From Streptomyces gardneri (GTDB lineage Bacteria > Actinomycetota > Actinomycetes > Streptomycetales > Streptomycetaceae): 64,000 nucleotides of DNA. The stretch is from positions 62,001-126,000 of the forward strand of contig NZ_BJMN01000006.1 of the NCBI RefSeq assembly GCF_006539185.1, read 5' to 3'. A program made the translations under genes and the position numbers. Shown in pieces: positions 8,170 to 19,116 of this stretch. The notes under the pieces are model-generated. The model ran no database searches. It was not told where the DNA came from and saw only the letters and a program-made list of their open reading frames with translations. Each line of letters starts with the position of its first letter. Within the stretch, counting starts at the first letter, position 1.

Positions 8170-8268
8170 CACCGCAAGGACCCACCCGCAAGGAGCCACC
8201 CGCAGGAACCGCCCGCAGGAACCGCCCGCAGGAACCGCCCGCAAGGAAGCAACCGCAAGGAAGCAATC
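8170..8268 (+). repeat. Seven tandem 13-14 bp units between two operon genes
   Basis: Units of the form ACCCGCAAGGAGCC or GCCCGCAGGAACC are repeated about seven times in the 123-bp gap before the multicopper oxidase gene. Every unit carries a GCA(A)GGA core that resembles a ribosome-binding site. The last 24 bases before ATG 8292 are not repetitive and hold the likely true site GGGGGAG. No hairpin dominates. It is the only long gap inside the otherwise overlapping operon. Confidence 0.8.
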
Positions 8269-8291
8269 GAGCACGGGGGAGTACCGCCATC

Positions 8292-11200
8292 ATGAACAGC
8301 ACCACAGCGTTACCGGCCGAGCGCCACGGGGACGGCAGGCCGGTGCGGACGTACGACGTCGTCGCCCTCCACGTACCCATCGCGTACAACGAGTTCGGCG
8401 ACCACGACCGCAACGGCACCCTGTACGTCCTGGCCTCGGACGCGCCGGAGCTGAGGGAGGTCGCGGCCACCTGGCCCGAACCCTTCCCCAGCTATCTGGA
8501 GCACCCGGAGCTGGTGCCGGGACCGAACCCGCTCGCCCGCCCGCTGGTCCTGCGGGTCCGGCGCGGCGAGCGGCTGCGGGTCCGGCTGACCAACGAGCTC
8601 GCGCGGCCCGCCGGCATCACCCTTCAGGGTGTCCGGTACGACGTCCGCACCATGGACGGACTCGCGGCGGGCGCCAACCCGGACAGCAGCGTCCCGCCGG
8701 GCGGCACCCGCGTGTACGAGTGGGTGTGCGAGCACGAAGGGGTGTTCCACTTCGGGGACATGTCCGACGCCCGGGGCGAGGGTTCGCAGAGCCACGGCAT
8801 GGTCGGCGCGGTGGTCGTCGAGGCGCCCGAGGCCACCTGGACCGACCCGGAGACCGGAGACCCGCTCGCCACGGGCCTGTACGCCGACATCCACCTGCCG
8901 GACCGCAGCTTCCGCGAGTTCGTCATCTTCATGATGGAGTACCCGAGCAACGACAACCCGGCGGTCCCGCCGCCGATGCCCGGCCACGGTCACGGTGGTG
9001 GGCACGGCGGAGGACACGGCGCTGCCCTCGGCGGCCAGGCGACCGCCGAGGCCGCGGCGGCCGGGATCCACCGGCCGGCCGTCTCCGCCACCGGCTCCCC
9101 GGCGGCCGGACCGGGCACCTCGGACACCGTCGACGACCTGACACCGGTCAACATCGCGATGCTCCCGGTCAACCACCGCATCGAGCCCATGGAATGGCGG
9201 ATGCACCGCTATCAGCAGCTCCTCGACGAGGGCCGGATCGACCCCGTGCGGGACGCGGTCCTCGGCGAGGAGGTGCACCACAGCTCCTGGCTGTTCGGCG
9301 ACCCGTCCACGCCCGTCCTGCGCGGCTACTCCGGCGACCCCACGGTCATCCGGCTCGTGCACGGCGGCATGCGCGACACCCACGTCTTCCACACCCACCT
9401 GCACCAGTGGCGACTGCGGCCGGACGACGAGAACGCTCCGATCGTCGACTCCGTCAGCATCGGACCGCAGGAGGCCATGACCCTCGAACTGATCGGCGGC
9501 CTCGGCTCGACGCAGGGCGCGGTCGGCGACTCCATCTGGCACTGCCACATGTACGTCCACTTCCACATGGGCATGTGGGGCATGTTCCGGATCTTCGACA
9601 CCCTCCAGGACGGCACCGGCGGCTACCCCGACGGCCGGCCGATCCAGCGGCTCGTACCGCTGCCGCACCGGGAGGCCCCACCGGTCCCCACACCCGAACG
9701 CCCCGGCTTCCCCGGCTTCCTCGCCGAGGCGGCCACCTTCCCGCAGAAGAACCCCCGGCCGCCGCGGACCCCGCTCCAGCCGCCGGGCATGGGCCGCGAG
9801 CCCACCCCGCTGGAAGCGGCCGCCTTCGTCACGGACCCGCGGCCCGGCGAGGCCTTCACCAGGGTCGGCCCGCGGGACGCGCCGGTACGCCGCTACGACC
9901 TGGTCGTCACCAACGGCACCCTGCACTACTACGGCGACCCGACCGACGAGCACGCCGCGACCTGGCACGACCACAACGCCCACTTCTACGTCCTCGCCGA
10001 GGAGATCGAGGAAGCGGGCGGCCTGGCTGAGTTCAAGCGCCGACTGGCCAAGGGCGAAAGGACCCTCGAACCCCTCGTCATCCGGGCCAACAAGGGCGAG
10101 ATCCTCGAACTCACCCTGACCAACTCCCTGCCGCCCGGCCCCCAGAAGGAATCCGCCTTCGACCCGAAGCTGCCCTTCCAGCCCGAGTGCGGACTCCACA
10201 CCCACCTCGTCAAATACGACCCGCTCATCTCCGACGGCTCCGCCGTGGGCTGGAACTACCTGTCGGCGACCACCACCGCCGACCAGGGAGCCGAGGCGAA
10301 CGCCCGGTACAACTCCTGGACGTACCGCTGGTACGTGGACGAGGACTTCGGCACCGTCCTCTTCCACGACCACCTCCTCGCCAACTACCGCCAGCGGCAC
10401 GGCCTGTTCGGTGCGCTCATGACCGAACCGGAGGGCGCCGTCTGGGTGTCGCCGGACGACCACGACAAGGAACTGCGACGCGGCACGCAGGCCGTCATCA
10501 AGAACGCCGACGGCACGTCCCACCGCGAAATGGTCCTGGCCATCGGCGACTTCGTCCCCATGGTCAAACACGGCCACCACGACCACGGCGGCCCCGTCAA
10601 CCCGCCGCCGTTCCCCGGAGCCCCCGACGACCAGGGCTCGATGGGCGTCAACTACCGCAGCGCGCCGCTGTCCGAGCGGGGCGGCGACCCCGCCCACTGG
10701 TTCTCCAGCGCCGTCCACGGCGACCCCGGCACCCCGCTGCTCCGCGGCTACCCCGGCGAGGACCTGCGGGTCCACGTCCTCCAGGGCTCCCACGACCTCC
10801 AGCACAGCTTCACGCTCTCCGGAGCCCGCTGGCGCGAGTGGCCCGACCGCGAGGACACCGCCTGGCGCAACCAGCAGACCCTCGGCATCTCCAACGTCGC
10901 CGAACTCGCCCTCGCCCCCACCCTGGGACCCGGCGACCACCTGTGGTCGTTCGGCGCGGGCAACGACCTGTGGCTCGGCTGCTGGGGACTGCTCCGGCTG
11001 TACGGCCGGCCGCAGGCCGACCTGCCGCCCCTGCCCGGGCGCGCCGCCGACGCCCCGCGGAGGCCCGCGCGCCGACGGGTCCGCCGCCACACCGTCCGGG
11101 CCCGCGCCGAGGTCGTCACGTACAGCCCGCTGCGCACCGACCCGTACGGACTCGTCTTCACGGCCGACGGCGACGGCGGCCCCGAGGAAGGGCCGCTGGT

Positions 11201-12098
11201 CCTGCGCTGCCGGGCCGGCGAGTGGGTGGAGGTCACCCTGATCAACGAGCTGGACGGGCCGCCGCCCGCCAGCCCGCTGGACCCGCGGCTGATGAACGAG
11301 GCCGACAGCGGGGCCCGGACGATCTCCGGCCGCGTCTCCCTCCACCCCACCCTGCTCGACTTCGACGTGCGCACCGACGACGGCGCCCACGTCGGCCGCA
11401 ACGCCGACACCACCGTCAAGCCGGGCGCCTCCCGCACGTACCGCTGGTTCGCGGCCGAGCCCGGGGTGGTGCTGCTGCGCTCCCACGCCGACGTGATCTC
11501 CCACCCGCGCCGCGGCCTGGCCGGCGTGCTCGTGGTGGAGGAGGCCGACGCCACGCCGTACGACCCCGACACGGGCCTGGAGCGGTGGACCGGTGAGCGG
11601 GCCGTGGTCCGCAGGCCGGACGCCGAGCCCGTACGGGAACTCGTCCTGGTCTCCCAGGACGGCCTGCGGCTCTACCACGAAGGGGACCTGACCCAGCCGG
11701 TCACCGACCTCTTCTCGGACAGTCCCGACGACGCGGGCCAGAAGACGTACAACTACCGCAGCGCCGCCCTGCACCCGCTGGACCCGGTGCTGTCCGACCC
11801 GGAGCCGCCGACCCCGCTGCTCACCTGCCGCGCCGGCGACCAGGTGGCCGTCCACCTGGCCGTCGCCTCGCACCGCATGCGCAACCAGGGCTTCACCGTG
11901 CACGGCCAGGTGTGGGACGCCTCGGAGACCGGTCTCGGCTGGTACGTGTCGACCCTCGGCGCCCTGGCCTCCGGAAGCACCCGGACGGTGCGCTTCCGCG
12001 CCCAGCACCCGGGCGACCATGTGTACCGCACCGGGAACCTCCACTGGGGTGTCAGTGAGGGCTGGTGGGGACTGATCCGCGTCGAGGAGGCACCATGA
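8292..12098 (+). CDS. Giant multi-cupredoxin multicopper oxidase (MnxG-sized)
   Basis: 1268 residues, about three times a laccase, and near the size of the Bacillus Mn oxidase MnxG. Copper motifs are visible: HVFHTHLHQW (about 363-372) and HCHMYVHFHMGM (about 417-428), a perfect HCHxxxHxxxxM type-1/type-3 signature. A second pair is HTHLVKYDP (about 636) and FHDHLLANYRQRHG (about 692). Degenerate cupredoxin-like ends follow near 838-905 and 1243-1266. A His/Gly-rich loop at about 229-246 (HGHGGGHGGGHG) may bind metal. No signal peptide is seen, so it is probably cytoplasmic or escorted. It ends in ATGA overlap with the DsbA-like gene. Its role in the nitroimidazole operon is unknown. Confidence 0.85.
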   Translation: MNSTTALPAERHGDGRPVRTYDVVALHVPIAYNEFGDHDRNGTLYVLASDAPELREVAATWPEPFPSYLEHPELVPGPNPLARPLVLRVRRGERLRVRLTNELARPAGITLQGVRYDVRTMDGLAAGANPDSSVPPGGTRVYEWVCEHEGVFHFGDMSDARGEGSQSHGMVGAVVVEAPEATWTDPETGDPLATGLYADIHLPDRSFREFVIFMMEYPSNDNPAVPPPMPGHGHGGGHGGGHGAALGGQATAEAAAAGIHRPAVSATGSPAAGPGTSDTVDDLTPVNIAMLPVNHRIEPMEWRMHRYQQLLDEGRIDPVRDAVLGEEVHHSSWLFGDPSTPVLRGYSGDPTVIRLVHGGMRDTHVFHTHLHQWRLRPDDENAPIVDSVSIGPQEAMTLELIGGLGSTQGAVGDSIWHCHMYVHFHMGMWGMFRIFDTLQDGTGGYPDGRPIQRLVPLPHREAPPVPTPERPGFPGFLAEAATFPQKNPRPPRTPLQPPGMGREPTPLEAAAFVTDPRPGEAFTRVGPRDAPVRRYDLVVTNGTLHYYGDPTDEHAATWHDHNAHFYVLAEEIEEAGGLAEFKRRLAKGERTLEPLVIRANKGEILELTLTNSLPPGPQKESAFDPKLPFQPECGLHTHLVKYDPLISDGSAVGWNYLSATTTADQGAEANARYNSWTYRWYVDEDFGTVLFHDHLLANYRQRHGLFGALMTEPEGAVWVSPDDHDKELRRGTQAVIKNADGTSHREMVLAIGDFVPMVKHGHHDHGGPVNPPPFPGAPDDQGSMGVNYRSAPLSERGGDPAHWFSSAVHGDPGTPLLRGYPGEDLRVHVLQGSHDLQHSFTLSGARWREWPDREDTAWRNQQTLGISNVAELALAPTLGPGDHLWSFGAGNDLWLGCWGLLRLYGRPQADLPPLPGRAADAPRRPARRRVRRHTVRARAEVVTYSPLRTDPYGLVFTADGDGGPEEGPLVLRCRAGEWVEVTLINELDGPPPASPLDPRLMNEADSGARTISGRVSLHPTLLDFDVRTDDGAHVGRNADTTVKPGASRTYRWFAAEPGVVLLRSHADVISHPRRGLAGVLVVEEADATPYDPDTGLERWTGERAVVRRPDAEPVRELVLVSQDGLRLYHEGDLTQPVTDLFSDSPDDAGQKTYNYRSAALHPLDPVLSDPEPPTPLLTCRAGDQVAVHLAVASHRMRNQGFTVHGQVWDASETGLGWYVSTLGALASGSTRTVRFRAQHPGDHVYRTGNLHWGVSEGWWGLIRVEEAP

Positions 12099-12865
12099 CC
12101 GACAGGACCACCGACAGGACCACCATCAGGACGACCGACGGCACGGCCGCGGAGGAGCGGGGGAGGGCCGCCGACCCCCGGCTGCCCGCCGCACCCGACA
12201 CCATCGCCGTCTACACCGACCTCAACTGCTCCTTCGCGCACGTCGCCGTGCACCGCCTGCACGAGACCCGGCGGCGCCTCGGCCTCGAAGGGCGCGTCTG
12301 GTTCGATCTGCGGGCGTTCCCGCTGGAGCTGTTCAACCGGGAGGTCAACGCCCGGCCCGGGGTGGACTCGGAGATCTCCGTCCTCGGCGCCCTGGAGCCG
12401 GAGGCCGGCTGGCGGCTGTGGCAGGGACCGGACTGGACCTACCCGGTGACCACCCTGCCGGCCCTGGAGGCGGTCCACGCTGCCAAGGACCAGAGCTGGC
12501 ACGCCAGCGAACAGCTCGACCGGGCCCTGCGCCGCGCCTTCTGGGCCGAGGGCCGGTGCATCTCCCAGCGCCACGTGATCCTCGACGTGGCCGAGGAGAC
12601 GGGCGCGGTGGACGTGACGGCCCTCGCCGAGGTCCTCGACAGCGGCACCGCCCGCCCGGCGGTCATGGCCCAGTACGCGTCGGCACGGGACGGCCGGGTG
12701 AACTGCAGCCCGCACCTCTTCCTGCACGACGGCAGGGACAGCGCCAACCCGGGCATCCGGGCGCGCTGGGTCAACGGCGACTTCGGCACCGGCTTCCCCG
12801 TCATCGACGAGGACCGGCCGGAGATCTACGAGAAGCTCCTGACCCAGGCGGCGGACCTGCTGTAG
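12095..12865 (+). CDS. DsbA/FrnE-like thioredoxin-fold protein
   Basis: 256 residues. After a repetitive Thr/Arg/Asp-rich start (TDRTTDRTTIRTTDGT) comes VYTDLNCSFAH, the first strand and active-site position of DsbA-like proteins, but with a single Cys instead of CxxC. NCSPHLFLHDG near residue 207 fits the cis-Pro loop. This pattern resembles FrnE or 2-hydroxychromene-2-carboxylate isomerase-like members that act on glutathione-type or small thiol substrates. ATG 12095 overlaps the oxidase stop. It is the last gene of the operon; a gap of 114 bp follows before recQ. No N-terminal secretion signal is seen. Confidence 0.75.
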   Translation: MTDRTTDRTTIRTTDGTAAEERGRAADPRLPAAPDTIAVYTDLNCSFAHVAVHRLHETRRRLGLEGRVWFDLRAFPLELFNREVNARPGVDSEISVLGALEPEAGWRLWQGPDWTYPVTTLPALEAVHAAKDQSWHASEQLDRALRRAFWAEGRCISQRHVILDVAEETGAVDVTALAEVLDSGTARPAVMAQYASARDGRVNCSPHLFLHDGRDSANPGIRARWVNGDFGTGFPVIDEDRPEIYEKLLTQAADLL

Positions 12866-12979
12866 CACCGGCGGCGCCGGCGGTCCCACGCCCAGGGACC
12901 GCCAGCGCCCCCTCTCCGCTTGTCCACAGGTTCCATCGGACGGCGCCGAGGTGTCGGCGGTGGCCGCTAGGCTTCACGA

Positions 12980-15037
<2,058 letters not shown>

Positions 15038-15047
15038 CACACGGGGC

Positions 15048-15713
15048 TCACCCGCCGGGCAGTTCCTTCGCCCGGCGGGCGTAGCAGTAGACGTGCTCCT
15101 CGGGGCCCGCCTGCTCGTCGTCCGGCTGGAAGACGGAGACGGCGTGGTGCAGGACGTCGAGTCCGCACTCCTCGCGGACCTGGCGCACGTACTCCTCGGC
15201 GGAGAAGCTGGAGACCCTGACCCGGCGCCCCATCCACTCGATCTCCACGTCATCGACGTCGGCCGGGACGGTGGCCGTCACCAGATAGCCGCCGGGCGCC
15301 AGCCAGCCGGCCATCCGCCGCAGCGCGGCGGACACCTCCGCGCGGCTCATGACGAGCAGCGGGAAGAACGCGCACACCGCGTCGAAGCTGCCCTCCGGAG
15401 CCTCGAAGTCGTGGACCCCGCACTGCTCGAACCGGGCCCCCGGCACCTGGGCACGGGCCAGTTCGACCATCGTCCGGGACACGTCGATCCCCGTCACGTC
15501 GCAGCCGGCCCCGACCAGCAGGTCGGCGACCGGCCGGCCGGTGCCGCTGCCGACGTCCAGGACGCGGGCCCCCGCGCCCAGCCGGTCCGTGAGCCACCCG
15601 ACCGCCTCCAGCTGCGCCGGAAGACGCCCGAAGGCCCGCTCGTACTCGATCCCCATACCGTCGAACAGCTCCGCAGCCGACAAGGCCCGTCCCTCCGCCT
15701 CGTGTTCCCGCAC
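15048..15713 (-). CDS. Class I SAM-dependent methyltransferase
   Basis: 221 residues. Motif I VLDVGSGTGRP at about 50, acidic TGIDVSRTM for ribose binding, then FDAVCAFFPLLVM and LAPGGYLV. The substrate cannot be told from sequence; the general shape matches small-molecule methyltransferases of the ubiE/COQ5 kind. A GTG start at 15713 has GGGAAGGGAAG in front of it. It ends 11 bp from the recQ stop, convergent, and starts divergent from a lipoprotein gene. Confidence 0.85.
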   Translation of the reverse strand: MREHEAEGRALSAAELFDGMGIEYERAFGRLPAQLEAVGWLTDRLGAGARVLDVGSGTGRPVADLLVGAGCDVTGIDVSRTMVELARAQVPGARFEQCGVHDFEAPEGSFDAVCAFFPLLVMSRAEVSAALRRMAGWLAPGGYLVTATVPADVDDVEIEWMGRRVRVSSFSAEEYVRQVREECGLDVLHHAVSVFQPDDEQAGPEEHVYCYARRAKELPGG

Positions 15714-15739
15714 GCCGCTTCCCTTCCCTCGTACCGTCA

Positions 15740-15781
15740 GGGTCCGCCGGACGGCCCGATACGAGGCCGTCCGGCGGACCC
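15740..15781. repeat. Perfect 16-bp inverted repeat between divergent genes
   Basis: GGGTCCGCCGGACGGC (15740-15755) and its exact complement (15766-15781) enclose a 10-base loop. Neighbouring genes point away from it on both sides, so it is not at the end of either. It could be an operator, an insulating terminator against read-through, or a hairpin in an untranslated leader. Confidence 0.7.
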
Positions 15782-15842
15782 ACTACCCTTCTGTGGCGAT
15801 CCTTACCACCGGGATCGCCGGTGCCGACATCGGAGGCTGCGA

Positions 15843-16778
15843 ATGACGGGGAACGGACGAAGGGTCCTGCGAGGGATCGCCGCGACGGCGCTCGTCGGCG
15901 TTCTGGGCGCCGGAGCCGCCGCCTGCGGGGACGACTCCGCGGACTCGGCCGGCGGCTCGCCCGCCGGACTCACCGCCGTGCTCGGGACCGTCTCAGAGGC
16001 GGACGCCGGCGCGCTCCTCACCTACACGGACGTGACGGCGACCCGACGGCTCGTCAAGCAGGACAAGAAGCTGTACGGCGGCCTCGCCACGTACGGAATC
16101 CCCGAGGTCGCGCAGGCGGGATACGAGAACCGCCCCCTCAAGGACACCCACGGGTTCGACGAGAACGACGTGACCACCGCGCTCCAGGTCGGCTCCGACC
16201 GCTGGCGGCTCACCGGGGGCTTCGACGTCGACGCCGTCACCGACGGCATGAAGAAGCTCGGGTATGCCGAGAGCGCGACCGACGGCGGAGCGCTCCTGAA
16301 GGACCCGAAGGGCGGACGGGTCGCCGTCTCCGCGTCCGTACGCGCCCTGTCCCTCTCGCCGGACACGCCCCCGCCCGCCCTCGCCGCGCCCGAGAAGTCC
16401 GTCGCGGACGACCCCGCCTACCAGGCCGTCGCCCGCTGCGTCGGCGACGCCACCTACTACGCGACCTTCTACGGCAAGGGCGGCGAGAACCGGACGCCGG
16501 ACGTCACGCTGTACGCCATCGGGGCCACCGCCAAGGCCGACGGCACCTCGCGCGAGCGGCTGTGCGCGCTGACCGTCTCCGCCGAGGGCGCCCGGCGCAC
16601 GGCCGACACGCTGCGGTCGGCCACCGCCTCCGGCGAGCGGTTCGCGGGAGCCACCGTCGACGCGGGCAGCGGCGACACCCCCATGGTCACGATGGAGTGG
16701 GCCAACGGCCCCCGGACGCTCCCCGGCGACCAGAACCGCACGATGCAGCTGCCGAAGCTGCTCATGAGCGGAAGGTGA
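15843..16778 (+). CDS. Putative lipoprotein of unknown function
   Basis: 311 residues. A signal with lipobox GAGAAAC places the lipidated Cys at about residue 28, so it should be anchored on the outer face of the membrane. The mature part holds two Cys (ARCVGD and RLCALT) that could form a disulfide. I recognise no family. ATG 15843 follows CGGAGG. It is 7 bp before the HD-domain gene and probably cotranscribed with it. Confidence 0.8.
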   Translation: MTGNGRRVLRGIAATALVGVLGAGAAACGDDSADSAGGSPAGLTAVLGTVSEADAGALLTYTDVTATRRLVKQDKKLYGGLATYGIPEVAQAGYENRPLKDTHGFDENDVTTALQVGSDRWRLTGGFDVDAVTDGMKKLGYAESATDGGALLKDPKGGRVAVSASVRALSLSPDTPPPALAAPEKSVADDPAYQAVARCVGDATYYATFYGKGGENRTPDVTLYAIGATAKADGTSRERLCALTVSAEGARRTADTLRSATASGERFAGATVDAGSGDTPMVTMEWANGPRTLPGDQNRTMQLPKLLMSGR

Positions 16779-16785
16779 GGCGGAG

Positions 16786-17304
16786 ATGACGACGCTCGCG
16801 GAGGTCGACGCACTCGTGGCCCGCGCGCACGCCGATCAGGTCGACCTGATCGGCGTCCCGTACGTCGAGCACGTCCGGGCCGTCGCCGCGGGTCTCGAAC
16901 CCTTCGGCGAGGAACTGGTGATGGCCGGCCTCCTGCACGACGTCATCGAGGACACCGCGTGGACGGCGGAGCGGCTCAGGGCCGCCGGAGTCCCGGACCG
17001 GGTCGTCGCCGTCGTCGAAGCCGTCACCAACCGGCCGGGCCTGTCCTACGAGGCGAAACTCCACCTCATCGCCCAGGACCCCGACGCCACCCTCGTCAAG
17101 ATCGCCGACAATGCGCACAACAGCCGCCAGGACCGCGCCGCGGAGCTTCCGCCCGCCCGGCGCGAGCGGCTCGCCGCCAAGTACCGCGGCGCGCGGGACA
17201 TCCTGTGGGCGGGCGTCGACGCCGAGCGCGTCGCGACCGTCCTGACGATCGTCAACCCCGCCCTCCTGACCGAACTGCGCGCCAGGACCACCGGACGGAT
17301 GTGA
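16786..17304 (+). CDS. Small HD-domain phosphohydrolase (RelA/SpoT-HD-like)
   Basis: 172 residues. It shows YVEHVRAVA, then LLHDVIEDT with the HDxxED signature, and LVKIADNAHN with the downstream metal Asp. These are the metal-binding motifs of the (p)ppGpp hydrolase domain of SpoT and of stand-alone Mesh1-like enzymes. No synthetase or regulatory domain is present. It could hydrolyse (p)ppGpp or another nucleotide. It follows the lipoprotein gene closely. Confidence 0.8.
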   Translation: MTTLAEVDALVARAHADQVDLIGVPYVEHVRAVAAGLEPFGEELVMAGLLHDVIEDTAWTAERLRAAGVPDRVVAVVEAVTNRPGLSYEAKLHLIAQDPDATLVKIADNAHNSRQDRAAELPPARRERLAAKYRGARDILWAGVDAERVATVLTIVNPALLTELRARTTGRM

Positions 17305-17349
17305 CGCGGCTCACGGGAACCCGTCCCGTGAGCCGGACAGACGACAGTC

Positions 17350-18015
17350 GTGAACACCGACACACGCGCACGGATCCGGGCCGGGGACCCCTCGGCCTTC
17401 GCCGAACTCTTCGACTCCCACGCCCGGAGCGTCTACAACCACGCCTTCCGGCTGACCGGCGACTGGTCGGTCGCCGAGGACGTCATGGCGGCGACCTACC
17501 TTGAGGCCTGGCGGCTGCGGCAGAAGGTCGACCCCGAAGGGGGATCGCTCCGGCCCTGGCTTCTCGGCGTCGCCACCAACGTCGCCCGCAACCACTGCCG
17601 GGGCAACCGGCGCTACCGGCGGGCCGCCTCCGCGTACGCCGCGGCCGGCGCCGCCGAGGCCGCCATGCCCGACCACGCCTCCGAGGTCGCGGGCCGGCTC
17701 GACGACCGGCGCCGCATCGCGGCCACGCTGCGCGCGCTCGGCACGCTGCGGCGCACCGAACGCGAGGTCCTCGTCCTCTGCCTCTGGGAAGGCCTCGCCT
17801 ACACCGAGGTCGCCGCCGCCCTCGGCGTCCCGGTCGGCACCGTCCGCTCCCGCCTCTCACGCGCCCGCGCCAAGCTCCGCACCGGAGCCGAGGAGGAACT
17901 CGCCCGCGACATCGGGAAATCGGCACGGGAAATCCGGGAACCCGCCCCTCGCACCCGACAGACAACAGGTGATCGCGTGAACGCGGTCCGGCCCGCACAG
18001 GAGGGAATCCGATGA
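17350..18015 (+). CDS. ECF RNA polymerase sigma factor
   Basis: 221 residues. Region 2 covers FAELFDSHARSVYNHAFRLTGDWSVAEDVMAATYLEAWR; region 4 covers LRRTEREVLVLCLWEGLAYTEVAAALGVPVGTVRSRLSRARAKL. A 40-residue tail follows. The GTG start lacks a strong ribosome-binding site. It overlaps the next gene by ATGA, pairing it with a membrane protein of the CU044_5270 family, the usual partner for this ECF group. Confidence 0.92.
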   Translation: MNTDTRARIRAGDPSAFAELFDSHARSVYNHAFRLTGDWSVAEDVMAATYLEAWRLRQKVDPEGGSLRPWLLGVATNVARNHCRGNRRYRRAASAYAAAGAAEAAMPDHASEVAGRLDDRRRIAATLRALGTLRRTEREVLVLCLWEGLAYTEVAAALGVPVGTVRSRLSRARAKLRTGAEEELARDIGKSAREIREPAPRTRQTTGDRVNAVRPAQEGIR

Positions 18016-19100
18016 ACCCCGACCCGACCGAAGCCCGTACGGCACCCCGGCACGAGGCCGGTGACCTTCCGGCGATCGAGGAGCGCGAGCTTCCTCCGGG
18101 CCGTCACCAGTTCCACAAGGAGCGCCTGATGAGCCAGATCCACGACGACCGCCGCACCACCGCCGAAGCGCGCGCGGCGCACACCGCCCGCGCCCGTAAC
18201 CCCTTCCTGCGGAAGGCGATCCTCCTGCCCGCCGTGACCGCCCTCGCGGGCGCGCTCGTGGTCGGCGCCCTCGTCCTCACCCCGGGCGGGACCGCCGGAT
18301 CCGGGGACGGCCGCGCCGACGGCCCGGCCCTCACCACCCGGATCGGCGTCGTCGACCCGAAGGGAGCCCCGCAGCTCCTGGACCGCATCTCGCTCGCGGC
18401 CGCCGAGGCCGACGCCCCGAAGGCCGCCCGGGCGGACCAGTTCGTCTACATCGAGTCCCGCTCCGCCGGCACCCACGTGCGCACAGACAGTGGCGTGAGC
18501 AAGCTCGTCAGCGTGCCCCTGCACACCCGGCAGATCTGGAAGTCGACCGACGGCAGCGACGGCTGGCTGATCGAACCGGGCAACACCGAGCCCGAGGGCA
18601 TCACCCTCGCCGGCCCCGACGAGCAGGGCAACGACCCGAAGCCGCACCTGGGCGCGCCCTCGCACGACTACCTCGCCAAGCTCCCCACCGACCCCGACGC
18701 CCTGCTGCGGAAGATCTACGAGGAGACCCAGGGCCAGGGCAACGGCCCGGACCAGCAGGCCTTCACCACCATCGGCGACCTGCTCGGCGAGAGCTGGCCG
18801 TCCCCGCAGCTCACCGCCGCGCTCTACCGGGCCGCCGCGAAGATCCCCGGCGTGGTCACGGTGGACAGTGCCACCGACGCCGTCGGCCGCCAGGGCGTCG
18901 CGGTCGCGCGACTCGACGAGGTCGGCGGCCAGCGCACCGAGTGGATCTTCGACCCCAAGACCCTCGTCTTCCTGGGGGAGCGCACGGTCCAGGTCGAGGG
19001 CAACGCCGGCGAGGGCGGACTGATCAAGCCCGGAACCGTCGTCTCCACCAACGCGATCATGGTCCGGTCCTTCGTCGACGACATGAAGGTCACCCCGTAA
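18012..19100 (+). CDS. CU044_5270-family membrane protein, sigma-factor partner
   Basis: 362 residues. The N-terminal cytosolic part contains PGRHQFHKERLMSQI, typical of CU044_5270 proteins. One membrane span lies at about 62-88 (ILLPAVTALAGALVVGALVL) and a large outside domain follows. It probably tethers or senses for the sigma factor whose stop codon it overlaps; no zinc anti-sigma motif is seen. Mechanism in this family is not known to me. Confidence 0.8.
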   Translation: MNPDPTEARTAPRHEAGDLPAIEERELPPGRHQFHKERLMSQIHDDRRTTAEARAAHTARARNPFLRKAILLPAVTALAGALVVGALVLTPGGTAGSGDGRADGPALTTRIGVVDPKGAPQLLDRISLAAAEADAPKAARADQFVYIESRSAGTHVRTDSGVSKLVSVPLHTRQIWKSTDGSDGWLIEPGNTEPEGITLAGPDEQGNDPKPHLGAPSHDYLAKLPTDPDALLRKIYEETQGQGNGPDQQAFTTIGDLLGESWPSPQLTAALYRAAAKIPGVVTVDSATDAVGRQGVAVARLDEVGGQRTEWIFDPKTLVFLGERTVQVEGNAGEGGLIKPGTVVSTNAIMVRSFVDDMKVTP

Positions 19101-19116
19101 GGTCCGGCGGCCGAGC

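Noticed and set aside
8170..8268. CRISPR-like or coding repeat
   Set aside because: No spacers, no conserved open frame, and units too short.
8310..12044. 1244-residue open frame antisense to the multicopper oxidase
   Set aside because: High third-position GC makes long antisense frames; it has no recognisable domain and the sense strand carries clear copper motifs.
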